Source: Berkiella_A sp050252335
GTDB taxonomy: Bacteria > Pseudomonadota > Gammaproteobacteria > Berkiellales > Berkiellaceae
Assembly: GCA_050252335.1 (NCBI GenBank)
Contig: JBFWLB010000004.1
Span: forward strand, 1 to 64,000
Reading direction: 5' to 3'
DNA: 64,000 nt
In this document: in pieces, positions 18,066 through 26,440 of the stretch
Layout: the number at the start of each line of letters is the position of its first letter
Position numbering within the stretch: position 1 is the first letter of the stretch
The notes under the pieces: generated by a model
The model's input: the letters and a program-made list of their open reading frames with translations, nothing else
Database searches by the model: none
What the model was told of the DNA's origin: nothing
Program-made: the position numbers and the translations under genes

Positions 18066-19439
18066 ATGAAAATTATTATCCTCGGCGCAGGGCAAGTAGG
18101 CTCTACTTTAGCTGAGCATCTGAGTACAGAAGACAATGACGTCACTGTGATAGATATCGATGGAGAAAAATTATTATCTCTCCAAGAACGCATAGACATT
18201 CGCACTGTCTGTGGCCCAGCGGCCTATCCCAGTATTCTGATGAGTGCAGGCGCAGAAGATGCAGATTTACTCATTGCTGTCACCAACTCAGACGAAACCA
18301 ATATGATTGCCTGTCAGACGGCCTATTGCTTGTTCAGAACGCCAACCAAGATTGCGCGCATACGCTCAACGGAATATGCGGGATATAGCGATTTATTCGG
18401 CAATGATTCTTTGCCCATTGATAAAATTATCAGTCCCGAACATCTGGTCATGCAACATATAAAACGTTTAATTGAACATCCAGATGCCTTACAAGTCGTA
18501 AATTTTGCAAATGGTCGCATCCAGCTCGCCGCTGTAAAAGCTTTTTATGGTGGCTCTCTGGTAGGGCATGCCCTGGGTGATATGAAAAAACATATGCCCA
18601 CAGTAAATACCAAAATCGTTGCCATTTTTAGGCGCAATAAAGCCATTATGCCAACCCCAGATACCATCATCCAACCAGATGATGAGATCTTCTTTCTTGC
18701 AACACCCAAAGACTTAGATATTGTAATGAGTGAACTGAGACATTTAGATCAGCCTTATAAGCGCGTAATTATTGCCGGGGGCGGAAATATTGGTGCAAAG
18801 CTCGCAGAAGCCCTTGAATCTGATTTTAATGTCAAAATCATTGAACATTCATTAGCACGCACACAAATGTTAGCAACACAGCTGCGAAGATCGGTTGTGC
18901 TACATGGTGATGCTGCAGATAAAGAATTACTTCTAGAAGAAAATATACATGAAACAGATGTTTTCTGTGCCGTAACAAACCATGATGAAGCCAATATTAT
19001 GTCTTCTATTTTAGCAAAACGCCTCGGTGCCCATAAAGTAATTGCTATTATTAACAGGCCTGCCTATGTGGATGTTGTTGAAGGGGGGGATATCGATATT
19101 GCCATCTCTCCACAGCAAATCACCTTCAGCTCCTTACTTGCACATGTGAGGCGCGGCGATGTTGTCAATGTTCATTCATTAAGAAGAGGGGCAGCAGAAG
19201 CCATAGAAGCCATTGCACATGGTGACCAAAAATCATCCAAAGTCATCGGAAGAAAAATAGGTGATATTAAACTACCTTGGGGCACAACCATCGGCGCCGT
19301 TGTCCGCAATGAAGAAGTCTTTATTGCCAATGAGAATCTCACCATTGCGCCAGAAGACCATGTAATATTATTCGTTACCGATAAAAGACAGATCCCTGAA
19401 GTTGAGAAGCTGTTCCAAGTCGGTATTACTTTCGTATAA
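18066..19439 (+). CDS. trkA: Trk potassium system regulatory subunit TrkA
   Basis: A 457-aa peripheral cytoplasmic protein gating TrkH. It has two tandem RCK units, each with an NAD-binding Rossmann domain (GAGQVGSTLAEHL at the N-terminus, AGGGNIGAKLAEAL near residue 237) and a C-terminal TrkA-C subdomain. Length matches E. coli TrkA (458 aa). It is directly followed by trkH with a 6-bp gap, so both subunits are made together. Confidence 0.97.
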   Translation: MKIIILGAGQVGSTLAEHLSTEDNDVTVIDIDGEKLLSLQERIDIRTVCGPAAYPSILMSAGAEDADLLIAVTNSDETNMIACQTAYCLFRTPTKIARIRSTEYAGYSDLFGNDSLPIDKIISPEHLVMQHIKRLIEHPDALQVVNFANGRIQLAAVKAFYGGSLVGHALGDMKKHMPTVNTKIVAIFRRNKAIMPTPDTIIQPDDEIFFLATPKDLDIVMSELRHLDQPYKRVIIAGGGNIGAKLAEALESDFNVKIIEHSLARTQMLATQLRRSVVLHGDAADKELLLEENIHETDVFCAVTNHDEANIMSSILAKRLGAHKVIAIINRPAYVDVVEGGDIDIAISPQQITFSSLLAHVRRGDVVNVHSLRRGAAEAIEAIAHGDQKSSKVIGRKIGDIKLPWGTTIGAVVRNEEVFIANENLTIAPEDHVILFVTDKRQIPEVEKLFQVGITFV

Positions 19440-19445
19440 GACATT

Positions 19446-20897
19446 ATGCAATACAGTAATATTTTTCGAGTGCTTGGCCTTTTGCTCATCATACTCAGTT
19501 TAACACTGATACCCCCACTATTAATCGAAATTTGGTTTAGAGATGGCACCTACTCTGCCTTTTATTTATCCTTTCTAACCACATTTATCCTCGGTCTTAT
19601 CACCTGGTTCCCCTTTAGAAAAAAAATGAATGAGCTGCGAACACGGGATGGCTTCTTGGTGGTTGTATTATTTTGGGTTCTATTTTGCCTGGTCAGTGCC
19701 TTTCCTTTGTACTGGTCTCCTCATCCCAATATCTCTTTTGTGGATGCGCTCTTTGAATCCGTCTCAGGCATCACAACAACAGGCTCAACGGTTTTGGTGG
19801 GGCTTGATCATATGCCACACTCCATTTTGTATTACCGTCAGCAATTACAATTCTTAGGGGGTATTGGGATTATCATCTTGGCAGTTGCAGTGCTCCCCAT
19901 GTTGGGGGTGGGTGGTATGCAGTTGTTCAAAGCAGAGTTTACAGGCCCTTCCAAAGACAACAAATTAACGCCCCGAATTACGGAAACAGCCAAAGCAATC
20001 TGGCTTATTTATGTATTCTTAAACCTTGTATGCACCCTATGTTATTGGCTGGGAGGCATGGATCTCTTTGATGCTGTTTGCTATGCCTTTGCCACCATAG
20101 CAACCGGTGGGTTCGCCCCTCACGACGCCAGTATGGGCTTTTATCACAGTCCTTTCTTAAAAATTATGGCTAGCCTCTTTATGTTTTTGGGTGCAGTGAG
20201 CTTCAATTTACATTATTGGGCCTTAGGCAAACAAAAATTTGGCGTGTATTCTCAAGATCCAGAATTATGGTTTTATATTAAATTTCTATTGATTAGCTTT
20301 GGCGTTATCTGTGTAACCCATATGGTGTTTGGAGAGCATTTAAAAACGAACAGTCTCATCGTAGATACTATTTTTCAGCTTGTTTCTTTAGCTACAACAA
20401 CAGGCTTTGTCTCTACAGATTTCTCTTTGTGGCCAAGCTTTATTCCCATCCTGCTTTTATTTTGTGGTGTATTAGGCGGATGTGCTGGTTCAACCAGTGG
20501 CGGTATAAAAGTAATACGTCTCTTACTTTTACAAAAACAAGGTGCACGAGAAATCAGACGCCTCATTCACCCTCGTGGACAATACGTGATCAAAGTGGGT
20601 GGCAAACCCGTTAGCCCCCGTGTTATTGATGCTATTTGGGGATTTTTGGCCATTTATATCACAACCTTTAGCGTATTATTATTATTCATGCTCTTAACCG
20701 AAAACGATTTCTATACTGCCTATACCTCTTTATTGGGCACCATTTCAAACAGTGGTCCAGGTTTAGGTAAGGCAGCACAAAATTTTTCTTCTTTCTCTGA
20801 TGCAAGCAAACTTATTCTAAGTATCGCCATGCTTATGGGACGACTTGAAATTTTCACAATTATTGTATTATTTTCACCTACTTTTTGGCGCAGCTAA
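19446..20897 (+). CDS. trkH: Trk potassium uptake protein TrkH
   Basis: A 483-aa inner-membrane K+ channel subunit with about ten membrane segments. The four P-loop selectivity-filter elements are visible: TTTGSTV, ATGGFAPHD, TTTGFVSTD and ISNSGPGLG, with an intervening GGCAGSTSGGIK loop. Length fits the family (483 in E. coli). Its stop codon abuts the stop of the convergent PAP2-like gene with no gap. Confidence 0.97.
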   Translation: MQYSNIFRVLGLLLIILSLTLIPPLLIEIWFRDGTYSAFYLSFLTTFILGLITWFPFRKKMNELRTRDGFLVVVLFWVLFCLVSAFPLYWSPHPNISFVDALFESVSGITTTGSTVLVGLDHMPHSILYYRQQLQFLGGIGIIILAVAVLPMLGVGGMQLFKAEFTGPSKDNKLTPRITETAKAIWLIYVFLNLVCTLCYWLGGMDLFDAVCYAFATIATGGFAPHDASMGFYHSPFLKIMASLFMFLGAVSFNLHYWALGKQKFGVYSQDPELWFYIKFLLISFGVICVTHMVFGEHLKTNSLIVDTIFQLVSLATTTGFVSTDFSLWPSFIPILLLFCGVLGGCAGSTSGGIKVIRLLLLQKQGAREIRRLIHPRGQYVIKVGGKPVSPRVIDAIWGFLAIYITTFSVLLLFMLLTENDFYTAYTSLLGTISNSGPGLGKAAQNFSSFSDASKLILSIAMLMGRLEIFTIIVLFSPTFWRS

Positions 20898-21749
20898 TCA
20901 ATCCACTGACCATCGTCTGGCACTGATATGCAAAAGCGCCAAAACTTGGATTTGCAAGAAAATTAAAGCACTTATCGCATCTTGAGGCAGATATTCTTTT
21001 AAGTACATGAGGCCAATTAACGACAAAATACCCAGTAGCATATTACTTACTCTGATTTTTAGAGGATAAGTTTCAGGTGCTTTGAACATCAACAAAAGAT
21101 AAGTCGCAGAGAAGGCACCCAACACCTCACTCAATGAAATTATATAAGCCGCTGGCACCTTAAAATACAAGACCATCGCCATAATAAAGGCGCCGCCGAG
21201 ATAAAACAGACTGGCAGGCAGTTTGCTCATATACGCGTCAATATCTTCTATTGTGGCAAGAAACAACTTTGTTAAAAATGCGCCTAGCAAACAACCCACG
21301 ATGACATCACTAAAAAAATGCATGCCTAAATAGACTCTAGAAATGCATACAACAACAACATAGAACACAGCAAACACTTTTAAAGCCGTGCTTTTATAAT
21401 AATGCACAAAGAACAGTGCTAAAGATATTGCCCCTTGTGCCCCTCCACTTGGCAACCCATACTGAGAATTTGTTTGAATCAATCCCAATAAAGGATCAAG
21501 TACCAAAGGTCTAGGCTGCATTAGCAAATGCTTAAAAAAATGATTACTTGCAAAAACTAATGCAAGCAGCAAGAAACAGCGTTTGCCTAATTTAGGGTTC
21601 AACAGTGTAAAGGTCATTACACCTACCAATATATAATAGGGGCCCGTATCTAAATGATTTAAAAAGATAAACAGTGGGTTTAAACATTCGGGTCTATAAG
21701 CTAATACTGCTTTAATCAGTGCAAGCTCATGCTCTATGTAGCCAAACAT
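20898..21749 (-). CDS. PAP2-family membrane phosphatase-like protein, variant motif 2
   Basis: A 283-aa polytopic membrane protein of the type 2 phosphatidic acid phosphatase family. Motif 1 is seen in KHLLMQPRP and motif 3 in SRVYLGMHFFSD. Motif 2 reads PSGGAQ instead of PSGH, so the usual general-acid histidine is missing. The last ~110 residues add hydrophobic segments beyond the core. I chose the ATG at 21749, which has GAGG 7 nt upstream; the frame extends to 21839 without a ribosome site. Possible substrates are lipid phosphates, but the motif 2 change makes activity uncertain. Confidence 0.8.
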   Translation of the reverse strand: MFGYIEHELALIKAVLAYRPECLNPLFIFLNHLDTGPYYILVGVMTFTLLNPKLGKRCFLLLALVFASNHFFKHLLMQPRPLVLDPLLGLIQTNSQYGLPSGGAQGAISLALFFVHYYKSTALKVFAVFYVVVVCISRVYLGMHFFSDVIVGCLLGAFLTKLFLATIEDIDAYMSKLPASLFYLGGAFIMAMVLYFKVPAAYIISLSEVLGAFSATYLLLMFKAPETYPLKIRVSNMLLGILSLIGLMYLKEYLPQDAISALIFLQIQVLALLHISARRWSVD

Positions 21750-21859
21750 GTAAATACCTCGGGAAAACACGAAAAATGACACAATCCATTTAAATATCCA
21801 ATACTTTGCTACAATCGTTGATTGTAGCAATAGGTTCATTTGTGGAAAGTATTTTCATT

Positions 21860-23215
21860 CTATTTCTTCGATAAAAAATACTGACGATTCGGATCCTGTG
21901 CGCTACTAGCAATTTCAACAACATAGCCCAGAGCTATTAATTTTATAAGCCTAGTACGTGTTGCTCGTGGTGACATCTTAATTTTTTGAGCAATCAATTG
22001 CGTATTCAAGCCTTTGTCTTCTTTAAATAAGGAAAGAATAGCTTGATCTTTTTCATCAATTTCTGGCTTCTGTGTTTGCTCTGTAAACAGAGTAACCCTA
22101 AAATGAGTACCTATTTCTTCAAATATAGGCTCAGGAAACCCAGCCTCCCTACAAGTGCTTAATATTCGTTGGATACCACTTCCCCATTGCTCAATGAGTC
22201 CAAGCTTATTAAATATCCGGCCTATCGTTCGATTGCGCAATTTTGATATACCTTGTTTTATATCATTTGTCGTTAAGCCAAAGCGCAATAACCCTGGATT
22301 TTCAATTTCAATTCGATCATCAAAAATAGCTATTCTTATGGGAGCCCCTTGCTGACTATAGTCTGCGTGAACAACAGCATTAATGAGTGCTTCTCTTATT
22401 GCAATCAGTGGCACACTCCAACGAACTTGGTGTTTTATATGCTTTATCTCTATTGAGCGCATTGCATGCTTTTCAATAAAAATAAGGGCTTCTTCAACAG
22501 CTAACACTGGGTATTTGTGAATCGCAAAGCTATCGACAATATTTGTTTTATCTATTCCACGAAACCGCCCACATTGGATCCAAGCATCAGGGAATGTCTT
22601 TTCGCGCTCTTTTCCAAACAATATAACGCCAGCAATAGTAGGAACCCTTTGTGCATGATATCGCGTTATGAGTCCCAACGTTTCTAAATCCTGAGGCTTA
22701 AGCTTACAGATTGGCGAAAAAAGCTCTGAAGCAGCTCTGAAGTCAATTTCTTCAGAGCTCTGTTCAGGAAGTGGTTGCTCATCAAAAGACTGATTTAGCG
22801 TTATTCTTTCTAGTTCAGCAATGCTTGCCTTGTCCGCTTTTCTATTTGTTGAGCCTACACGAATATAAACACCATTGTCTCGACCTGCTGATTTTAAAAA
22901 ATGAGGCCTATTTGAGCTAGGATACACTTGCACAAGAACTATGTATCGATCTCGCCAAGGGATAATTTCGATTTCAGGAATGATGTGTGGCGAAATATTA
23001 TCGCTAATAATATTAGCAATTCGTTCTTCCAAAGAAAGCGGATCTTTAAGGCCCGTCACATAATGTGTATCATCTTCCACACCAACGACGATTTTTCCAC
23101 CTGCTGTATTGGCAAAAGCAATCACAGATTTTATAACCTCTTGGGGCGACGATAAGTCCCGCTTAAATTCTAGTGTTTTGCCTTCAGGGCTTTTGAGTAT
23201 AGTAATAAGATTCAT
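21860..23215 (-). CDS. AlbA_2/Schlafen-type ATP-binding regulator
   Basis: A 451-aa putative transcriptional regulator. The N-terminal AlbA_2 domain has EGKTLEFKRDLSS followed by AFANTAGGKIVVGVEDD. The central region REALINAVVHADYS with IEIENPG and LGLIEQWGSGIQRI is the GHKL-like ATPase C-terminal part typical of this family. A C-terminal winged helix follows (DEKDQAILSLF ... NTQLIAQKIKMSPRATRTRL). The ATG at 23215 starts just before the AlbA domain. The longer frame to 23386 would run through a perfect inverted repeat that looks like an operator. Such proteins are often accessory regulators linked to mobile or defence genes. Confidence 0.85.
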   Translation of the reverse strand: MNLITILKSPEGKTLEFKRDLSSPQEVIKSVIAFANTAGGKIVVGVEDDTHYVTGLKDPLSLEERIANIISDNISPHIIPEIEIIPWRDRYIVLVQVYPSSNRPHFLKSAGRDNGVYIRVGSTNRKADKASIAELERITLNQSFDEQPLPEQSSEEIDFRAASELFSPICKLKPQDLETLGLITRYHAQRVPTIAGVILFGKEREKTFPDAWIQCGRFRGIDKTNIVDSFAIHKYPVLAVEEALIFIEKHAMRSIEIKHIKHQVRWSVPLIAIREALINAVVHADYSQQGAPIRIAIFDDRIEIENPGLLRFGLTTNDIKQGISKLRNRTIGRIFNKLGLIEQWGSGIQRILSTCREAGFPEPIFEEIGTHFRVTLFTEQTQKPEIDEKDQAILSLFKEDKGLNTQLIAQKIKMSPRATRTRLIKLIALGYVVEIASSAQDPNRQYFLSKK

Positions 23216-23226
23216 GCTTTGAATTC

Positions 23227-23263
23227 TACTCTGAAGTTTTAAATATATCAATACTTCAGAGTA
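23227..23263. promoter_or_regulatory. Inverted-repeat operator upstream of the AlbA-type regulator
   Basis: Perfect 11-bp arms TACTCTGAAGT (23227-23237) and ACTTCAGAGTA (23253-23263) are separated by 15 bp of A/T-rich sequence. It begins 12 bp upstream of the regulator start codon at 23215. The position and symmetry suggest a dimeric repressor site, plausibly for autoregulation by the winged-helix protein itself. That link is inferred. Confidence 0.6.
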
Positions 23264-23310
23264 TATTTCAGCTATTACAAAATCACATATGACGCTGAAT
23301 AAACCTAATG

Positions 23311-23452
23311 TGAAATAGAGACTCTTAAAATCAGTGCTTATTTTGTAGCGCCTCCGTCGCACAGGGGTGCGTGCGACGGGGAGCAAAGATGAGATGATTT
23401 AAGCTTTTGTGGATTTACGTCGAGTCGAGCGAGGTGTAGATTCAAGTACTTC
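23311..23452 (-). pseudogene. Duplicated 3'-end fragment of the polytopic membrane protein gene
   Basis: This segment matches 24976-25113 almost base for base, including the last codons encoding EVLESTPRSTRRKSTKA, the stop codon and the downstream hairpin (stem CCGTCGCAC / GTGCGACGG at 23354-23379). It is a detached copy of the end of the gene at 25060-26250, with no remaining upstream coding part. The hairpin loop differs between copies while the stem is kept. The two copies form direct repeats bracketing the peptide and secreted-protein genes. Confidence 0.75.
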
Positions 23453-23572
23453 ACATAAATAAAAATAATATTAAAAACTAGGTTAGAGGTATACTAGATC
23501 ATGGAGGCACTAAAAGCTTAATATAAATATTCTGAATTAGTTATGTAGTAAAGTGATAGAAGGAATAATAAT

Positions 23573-23761
23573 ATGGAAAAGAATAAGCAAAAAGAGTTAC
23601 CAGAAATTAATACCAAGCTTTGTAAAAAAAATAATAGCGTATTTGCTCGTCAGATAAGCAAAAAATTAAGTGAAGAAGAACTCAAACAAGTTTCTGGTGG
23701 TGCATGGGAATGTGGGTGGACAAATAATAAAAAAGTAAAAGCTTGGGATTGCGGGCTTTAG
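23573..23761 (+). CDS. Double-glycine-leader small peptide, putative bacteriocin/RiPP precursor
   Basis: A 62-aa peptide. Residues 31-43 read KLSEEELKQVSGG, the classical double-glycine leader end that is cut and exported by peptidase-domain ABC transporters. The predicted 19-aa core is AWECGWTNNKKVKAWDCGL, with two copies of AW(E/D)CG at 44-48 and 57-61 and two cysteines that could form a disulfide or be modified. AGGA lies 9 nt before the ATG. No transporter, immunity or modification gene is recognisable beside it, so it may use one encoded elsewhere. Function (bacteriocin, signal or other) is inferred. Confidence 0.65.
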   Translation: MEKNKQKELPEINTKLCKKNNSVFARQISKKLSEEELKQVSGGAWECGWTNNKKVKAWDCGL

Positions 23762-23812
23762 ATTAGGAGCTATTCCATTTTAAGCAATCATAAGCTTTTA
23801 ATTGATTAATAC

Positions 23813-23878
23813 ATGATGCAATTCTATTTCTCCAATAGTATCAATCAATACATCTTAATTGGGTGTAGATTGCATCAT
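23813..23878. other. Inverted repeat between the peptide and secreted-protein genes
   Basis: Perfect 10-bp arms ATGATGCAAT (23813-23822) and ATTGCATCAT (23869-23878) are separated by 46 bp. The distance allows either a hairpin at the end of the peptide transcript or a looped binding site before the next gene. There is no T-run, so it is not a standard terminator. Confidence 0.4.
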
Positions 23879-23965
23879 CGTTATTTTCAAATTCAGACAA
23901 AAAATATTCAGAGTAATGCCCCATATTCCTTTTCAATGTACCTCAGATAGGGAAGTTATTAAACT

Positions 23966-24958
23966 ATGTGCTTATCTAACAAGTATAAATCAATTTTATC
24001 TTTTTTCTGTATGATATTCCTTTATATACCGCATGCATATGCCATCAAAATAGATGAATCTTTTAATGCAAATTGGACAGGTGTTGAGATTGTTGACACT
24101 GATCATGAAACAGCAGACAAAATAAGAAATCACATCAAATTACCTATTGGCAAACCTGTAATATATAGCGAAGCAGAAAAATATAAGTCCTCATGCAAAG
24201 AATTTAATGAGAACTCAGCTAATCTAAATTGCTCGATTCTCCTTTATAGTGATGGCAGCGCATATCTTAATGTTGAGAGTGTAGCAAATAATAATCAGAA
24301 TATTTATAGAGACATCCTAATTACCAAAAATAAAAATTTAAGTATTCCAAAAAAACTTGATTCATTTTATGAAAAATTTGATGAAAGGTTGTCTTTTCTT
24401 ATGACAAATAATATGGAGTTTGATGAAAGCCACCATAATTGCTATTTAGATTTTTCAGATCCAGCATTACACGAGATTTCAAAAAAAATTGCACAACAAT
24501 GCCAAATTTACAATGATCTGTTATTAAAAGTTATTCGTTTTTCACATAATGTTGAAGAAAGAAGGAAAGCAGCTATTTTGTTATCCTGGTCATGTGATCC
24601 AAATAATCTAGCTTACATAGCAAAATGGGATTTATTATTCGATCCAGATGCGAAAGTAAGAAATAATTTGGCACGCGCATATTCTTCAAGGATATCGTCG
24701 GAAAAAGATATTGCTTCACTTGCAAGCTTAATCCCAACTTATTGCAAAATGATGCGTTTTCCTACACATATGGATAGAAATAAGGCTCTATTCTCAATAA
24801 ATGAAATTATAGGTAAATATCCTGAGCTATCCGGTTCTATTCATCCCCAATGCATAAATAGAATTTCTCATATTGGCGAAATGAGCATTCTTGAAAATGT
24901 AAGAGATGAAGCAAAAGAAATTCTTAATAAGCTCAAGCAAGGTAATCAGCATAGTTAA
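23966..24958 (+). CDS. Secreted protein with POTRA-like and HEAT-like parts, unknown function
   Basis: No family firmly recognised. A 330-aa protein with a signal peptide (1-26, ending HAYA) and cysteines spread through the mature part. Residues ~38-110 (WTGVEIVDTDHETADKIRNH, LPIGKPVIYSEAE, then an SDGSAYLNVE strand) have the spacing of a POTRA-like fold. From ~195 on, HNVEERRKAAILLSW and FDPDAKVRNNLARAY look like HEAT-type helical pairs. The ribosome site is weak. It follows the GG-leader peptide by 204 bp on the same strand and lies inside the same direct-repeat bracket, so a linked role such as immunity or processing is possible but unproven. Confidence 0.65.
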   Translation: MCLSNKYKSILSFFCMIFLYIPHAYAIKIDESFNANWTGVEIVDTDHETADKIRNHIKLPIGKPVIYSEAEKYKSSCKEFNENSANLNCSILLYSDGSAYLNVESVANNNQNIYRDILITKNKNLSIPKKLDSFYEKFDERLSFLMTNNMEFDESHHNCYLDFSDPALHEISKKIAQQCQIYNDLLLKVIRFSHNVEERRKAAILLSWSCDPNNLAYIAKWDLLFDPDAKVRNNLARAYSSRISSEKDIASLASLIPTYCKMMRFPTHMDRNKALFSINEIIGKYPELSGSIHPQCINRISHIGEMSILENVRDEAKEILNKLKQGNQHS

Positions 24959-24975
24959 GATATTAATTGATGCGG

Positions 24976-25059
24976 TGAAATAGATAGTTTTAAAAATCAG
25001 CGCTTATTTTGTAGCGTCTCCATCGCACAGAAATGTGTGCGACGGAGAGCAAAGATGAT
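24976..25059 (-). repeat. 3' flank of membrane-protein gene, direct-repeat partner
   Basis: Together with the last codons of the gene up to 25113, this region is the second copy of the repeat at 23311-23452. It contains a hairpin with arms at 25020-25028 and 25037-25045 (stem CCATCGCAC / GTGCGACGG, with one G-U pair in the minus-strand RNA). It may serve as a transcription or RNA 3'-end structure, although the T-run is about 30 bases further on. Confidence 0.6.
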
Positions 25060-26250
25060 TTAAGCTTTTGTGGATTTACGTCGAGTCGAGCGAGGTGTAG
25101 ATTCAAGTACTTCCACAGGTTGAGACGTTGTACCAACCGGAGATACTGAATCATTCTCAGGCTCAGATTTATACTCTCTTGCTAATGCCATCTGCCTCTT
25201 ACGCATCATTACTGTTTCATGATGTGCGTTCAAGACAGAAAGTGCATCGTCAAAGTTGAGTGTTTCTTTTGCTGTATTTGCTTGCGTAGATGAAACAACA
25301 GAGGCGATAGGCGATTCAGTGTGCGCAACGGATTTATCCTTAAACTTCATACCCATATACTTGGCTCTAAAAGCACGCGTTTTATCCGCCAAACGCAGAA
25401 TCACAGGATCACAATAATCTTTGATGATCGCATCGAATTTCTTATCTATGGCTGCGGCAATCGATACGCGATTGTCCCATAACCAAGCCGCACCTGCGCC
25501 CCCTATAAAGACAATAGAAAGAGGAACCATAACAGCCATTGTATAAACAATCGTATTCGCTAAGGTGTTCAATAAAAACATAGGAATAAATCCACCTGAA
25601 AAGCTATAATTTAAAATACTACCGAGTGTTTGCATCGCATTTGCGGAAATTTCAAGTCCCGCAAAAAGTATCGGTCTAATAGCCCACCCACAGGATGCAT
25701 AAAAAGCCAATGCACTGCCAATGCCCAGTGTGGTAGCAATCACTTTAGCAATATTTTCTTTCACACCGATGATAAATTCTGCAGGGTTTCTTAAGCCGCC
25801 TAAAAACTCCAAAAAGCCAATGGTTGCAGAATAGGTGCCCTGTATTAAGTCAGAGAGACGTTGCAACTGATTAGAAAAATATTTTTCAATAAAATAGCCT
25901 GTCATGCTCATAAGGACCGTGAAAGGCGGATTCAGCATTAACAATCCAATCACAAATAAACTTGTAAACAGTTTATGCTCTCTGCTCCATTTTTTTATTT
26001 TTAACCACAGATTGAATTGATCGGGTAAAAATGAACTCAGCCCAACCAAGCCCATAGAAACCATGAGAAGCCCCAGATTTCCCCATTGAAAGAATATCAG
26101 ATGGTTATAGACAAGGTTAAATACGATGCTCTTTAAGCCTAAAATGCTTGTACCTAAGGCAAAGAGCGCAATCCATAACTGTATGGAGCCTAATGAATGC
26201 TTAAGCGCTGTGTTTGACCTAAGCTGAACAGAACGAGAACCTGCTATCAT
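25060..26250 (-). CDS. Polytopic membrane protein with basic cytoplasmic tail, unknown
   Basis: No family recognised. A 396-aa protein with hydrophobic segments at roughly residues 22-50, 57-75, 92-115, 165-190 and 205-255, then a long hydrophilic C-terminal region. The tail is Ser/Thr-rich and ends in basic STPRSTRRKSTKA. AAAGG lies 6 nt before the ATG. It is divergent from glyQ. Its 3' end exists in a second copy upstream, so the locus has undergone duplication or insertion. A secreted-effector role can be imagined in a Legionellales context, but no sequence signal proves it. Confidence 0.7.
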   Translation of the reverse strand: MIAGSRSVQLRSNTALKHSLGSIQLWIALFALGTSILGLKSIVFNLVYNHLIFFQWGNLGLLMVSMGLVGLSSFLPDQFNLWLKIKKWSREHKLFTSLFVIGLLMLNPPFTVLMSMTGYFIEKYFSNQLQRLSDLIQGTYSATIGFLEFLGGLRNPAEFIIGVKENIAKVIATTLGIGSALAFYASCGWAIRPILFAGLEISANAMQTLGSILNYSFSGGFIPMFLLNTLANTIVYTMAVMVPLSIVFIGGAGAAWLWDNRVSIAAAIDKKFDAIIKDYCDPVILRLADKTRAFRAKYMGMKFKDKSVAHTESPIASVVSSTQANTAKETLNFDDALSVLNAHHETVMMRKRQMALAREYKSEPENDSVSPVGTTSQPVEVLESTPRSTRRKSTKA

Positions 26251-26369
26251 AAATAACCTTTATAATTCGAATATATTATTAAGCGACAAACGTGTTAGTT
26301 AGAGCGATAAGTTGCCGATTATAAGTATGTTAGAATCCCAAGTCAACTATCTGGGTGCCGCAGAATCAA

Positions 26370-26400
26370 ATACACGACCCAAAGCATTTCCGTGTATAAT
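26370..26400 (+). promoter_or_regulatory. Candidate glyQS promoter with overlapping inverted repeat
   Basis: A perfect -10 hexamer TATAAT lies at 26395-26400, 40 bp before the glyQ ATG. Inverted arms ATACACG (26370-26376) and CGTGTAT (26391-26397) overlap it, which is the geometry of a repressor site. No good -35 element is visible at the matching distance. Confidence 0.35.
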
Positions 26401-26440
26401 ATGAGGTTTACCAACACTAGTTATGTGACTTGCATCAATT

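Noticed and set aside
22740..22760. Second operator with TTCAGAG half-site inside the AlbA-type gene
   Set aside because: It lies within coding sequence encoding conserved residues and lacks the paired arm at the right spacing.
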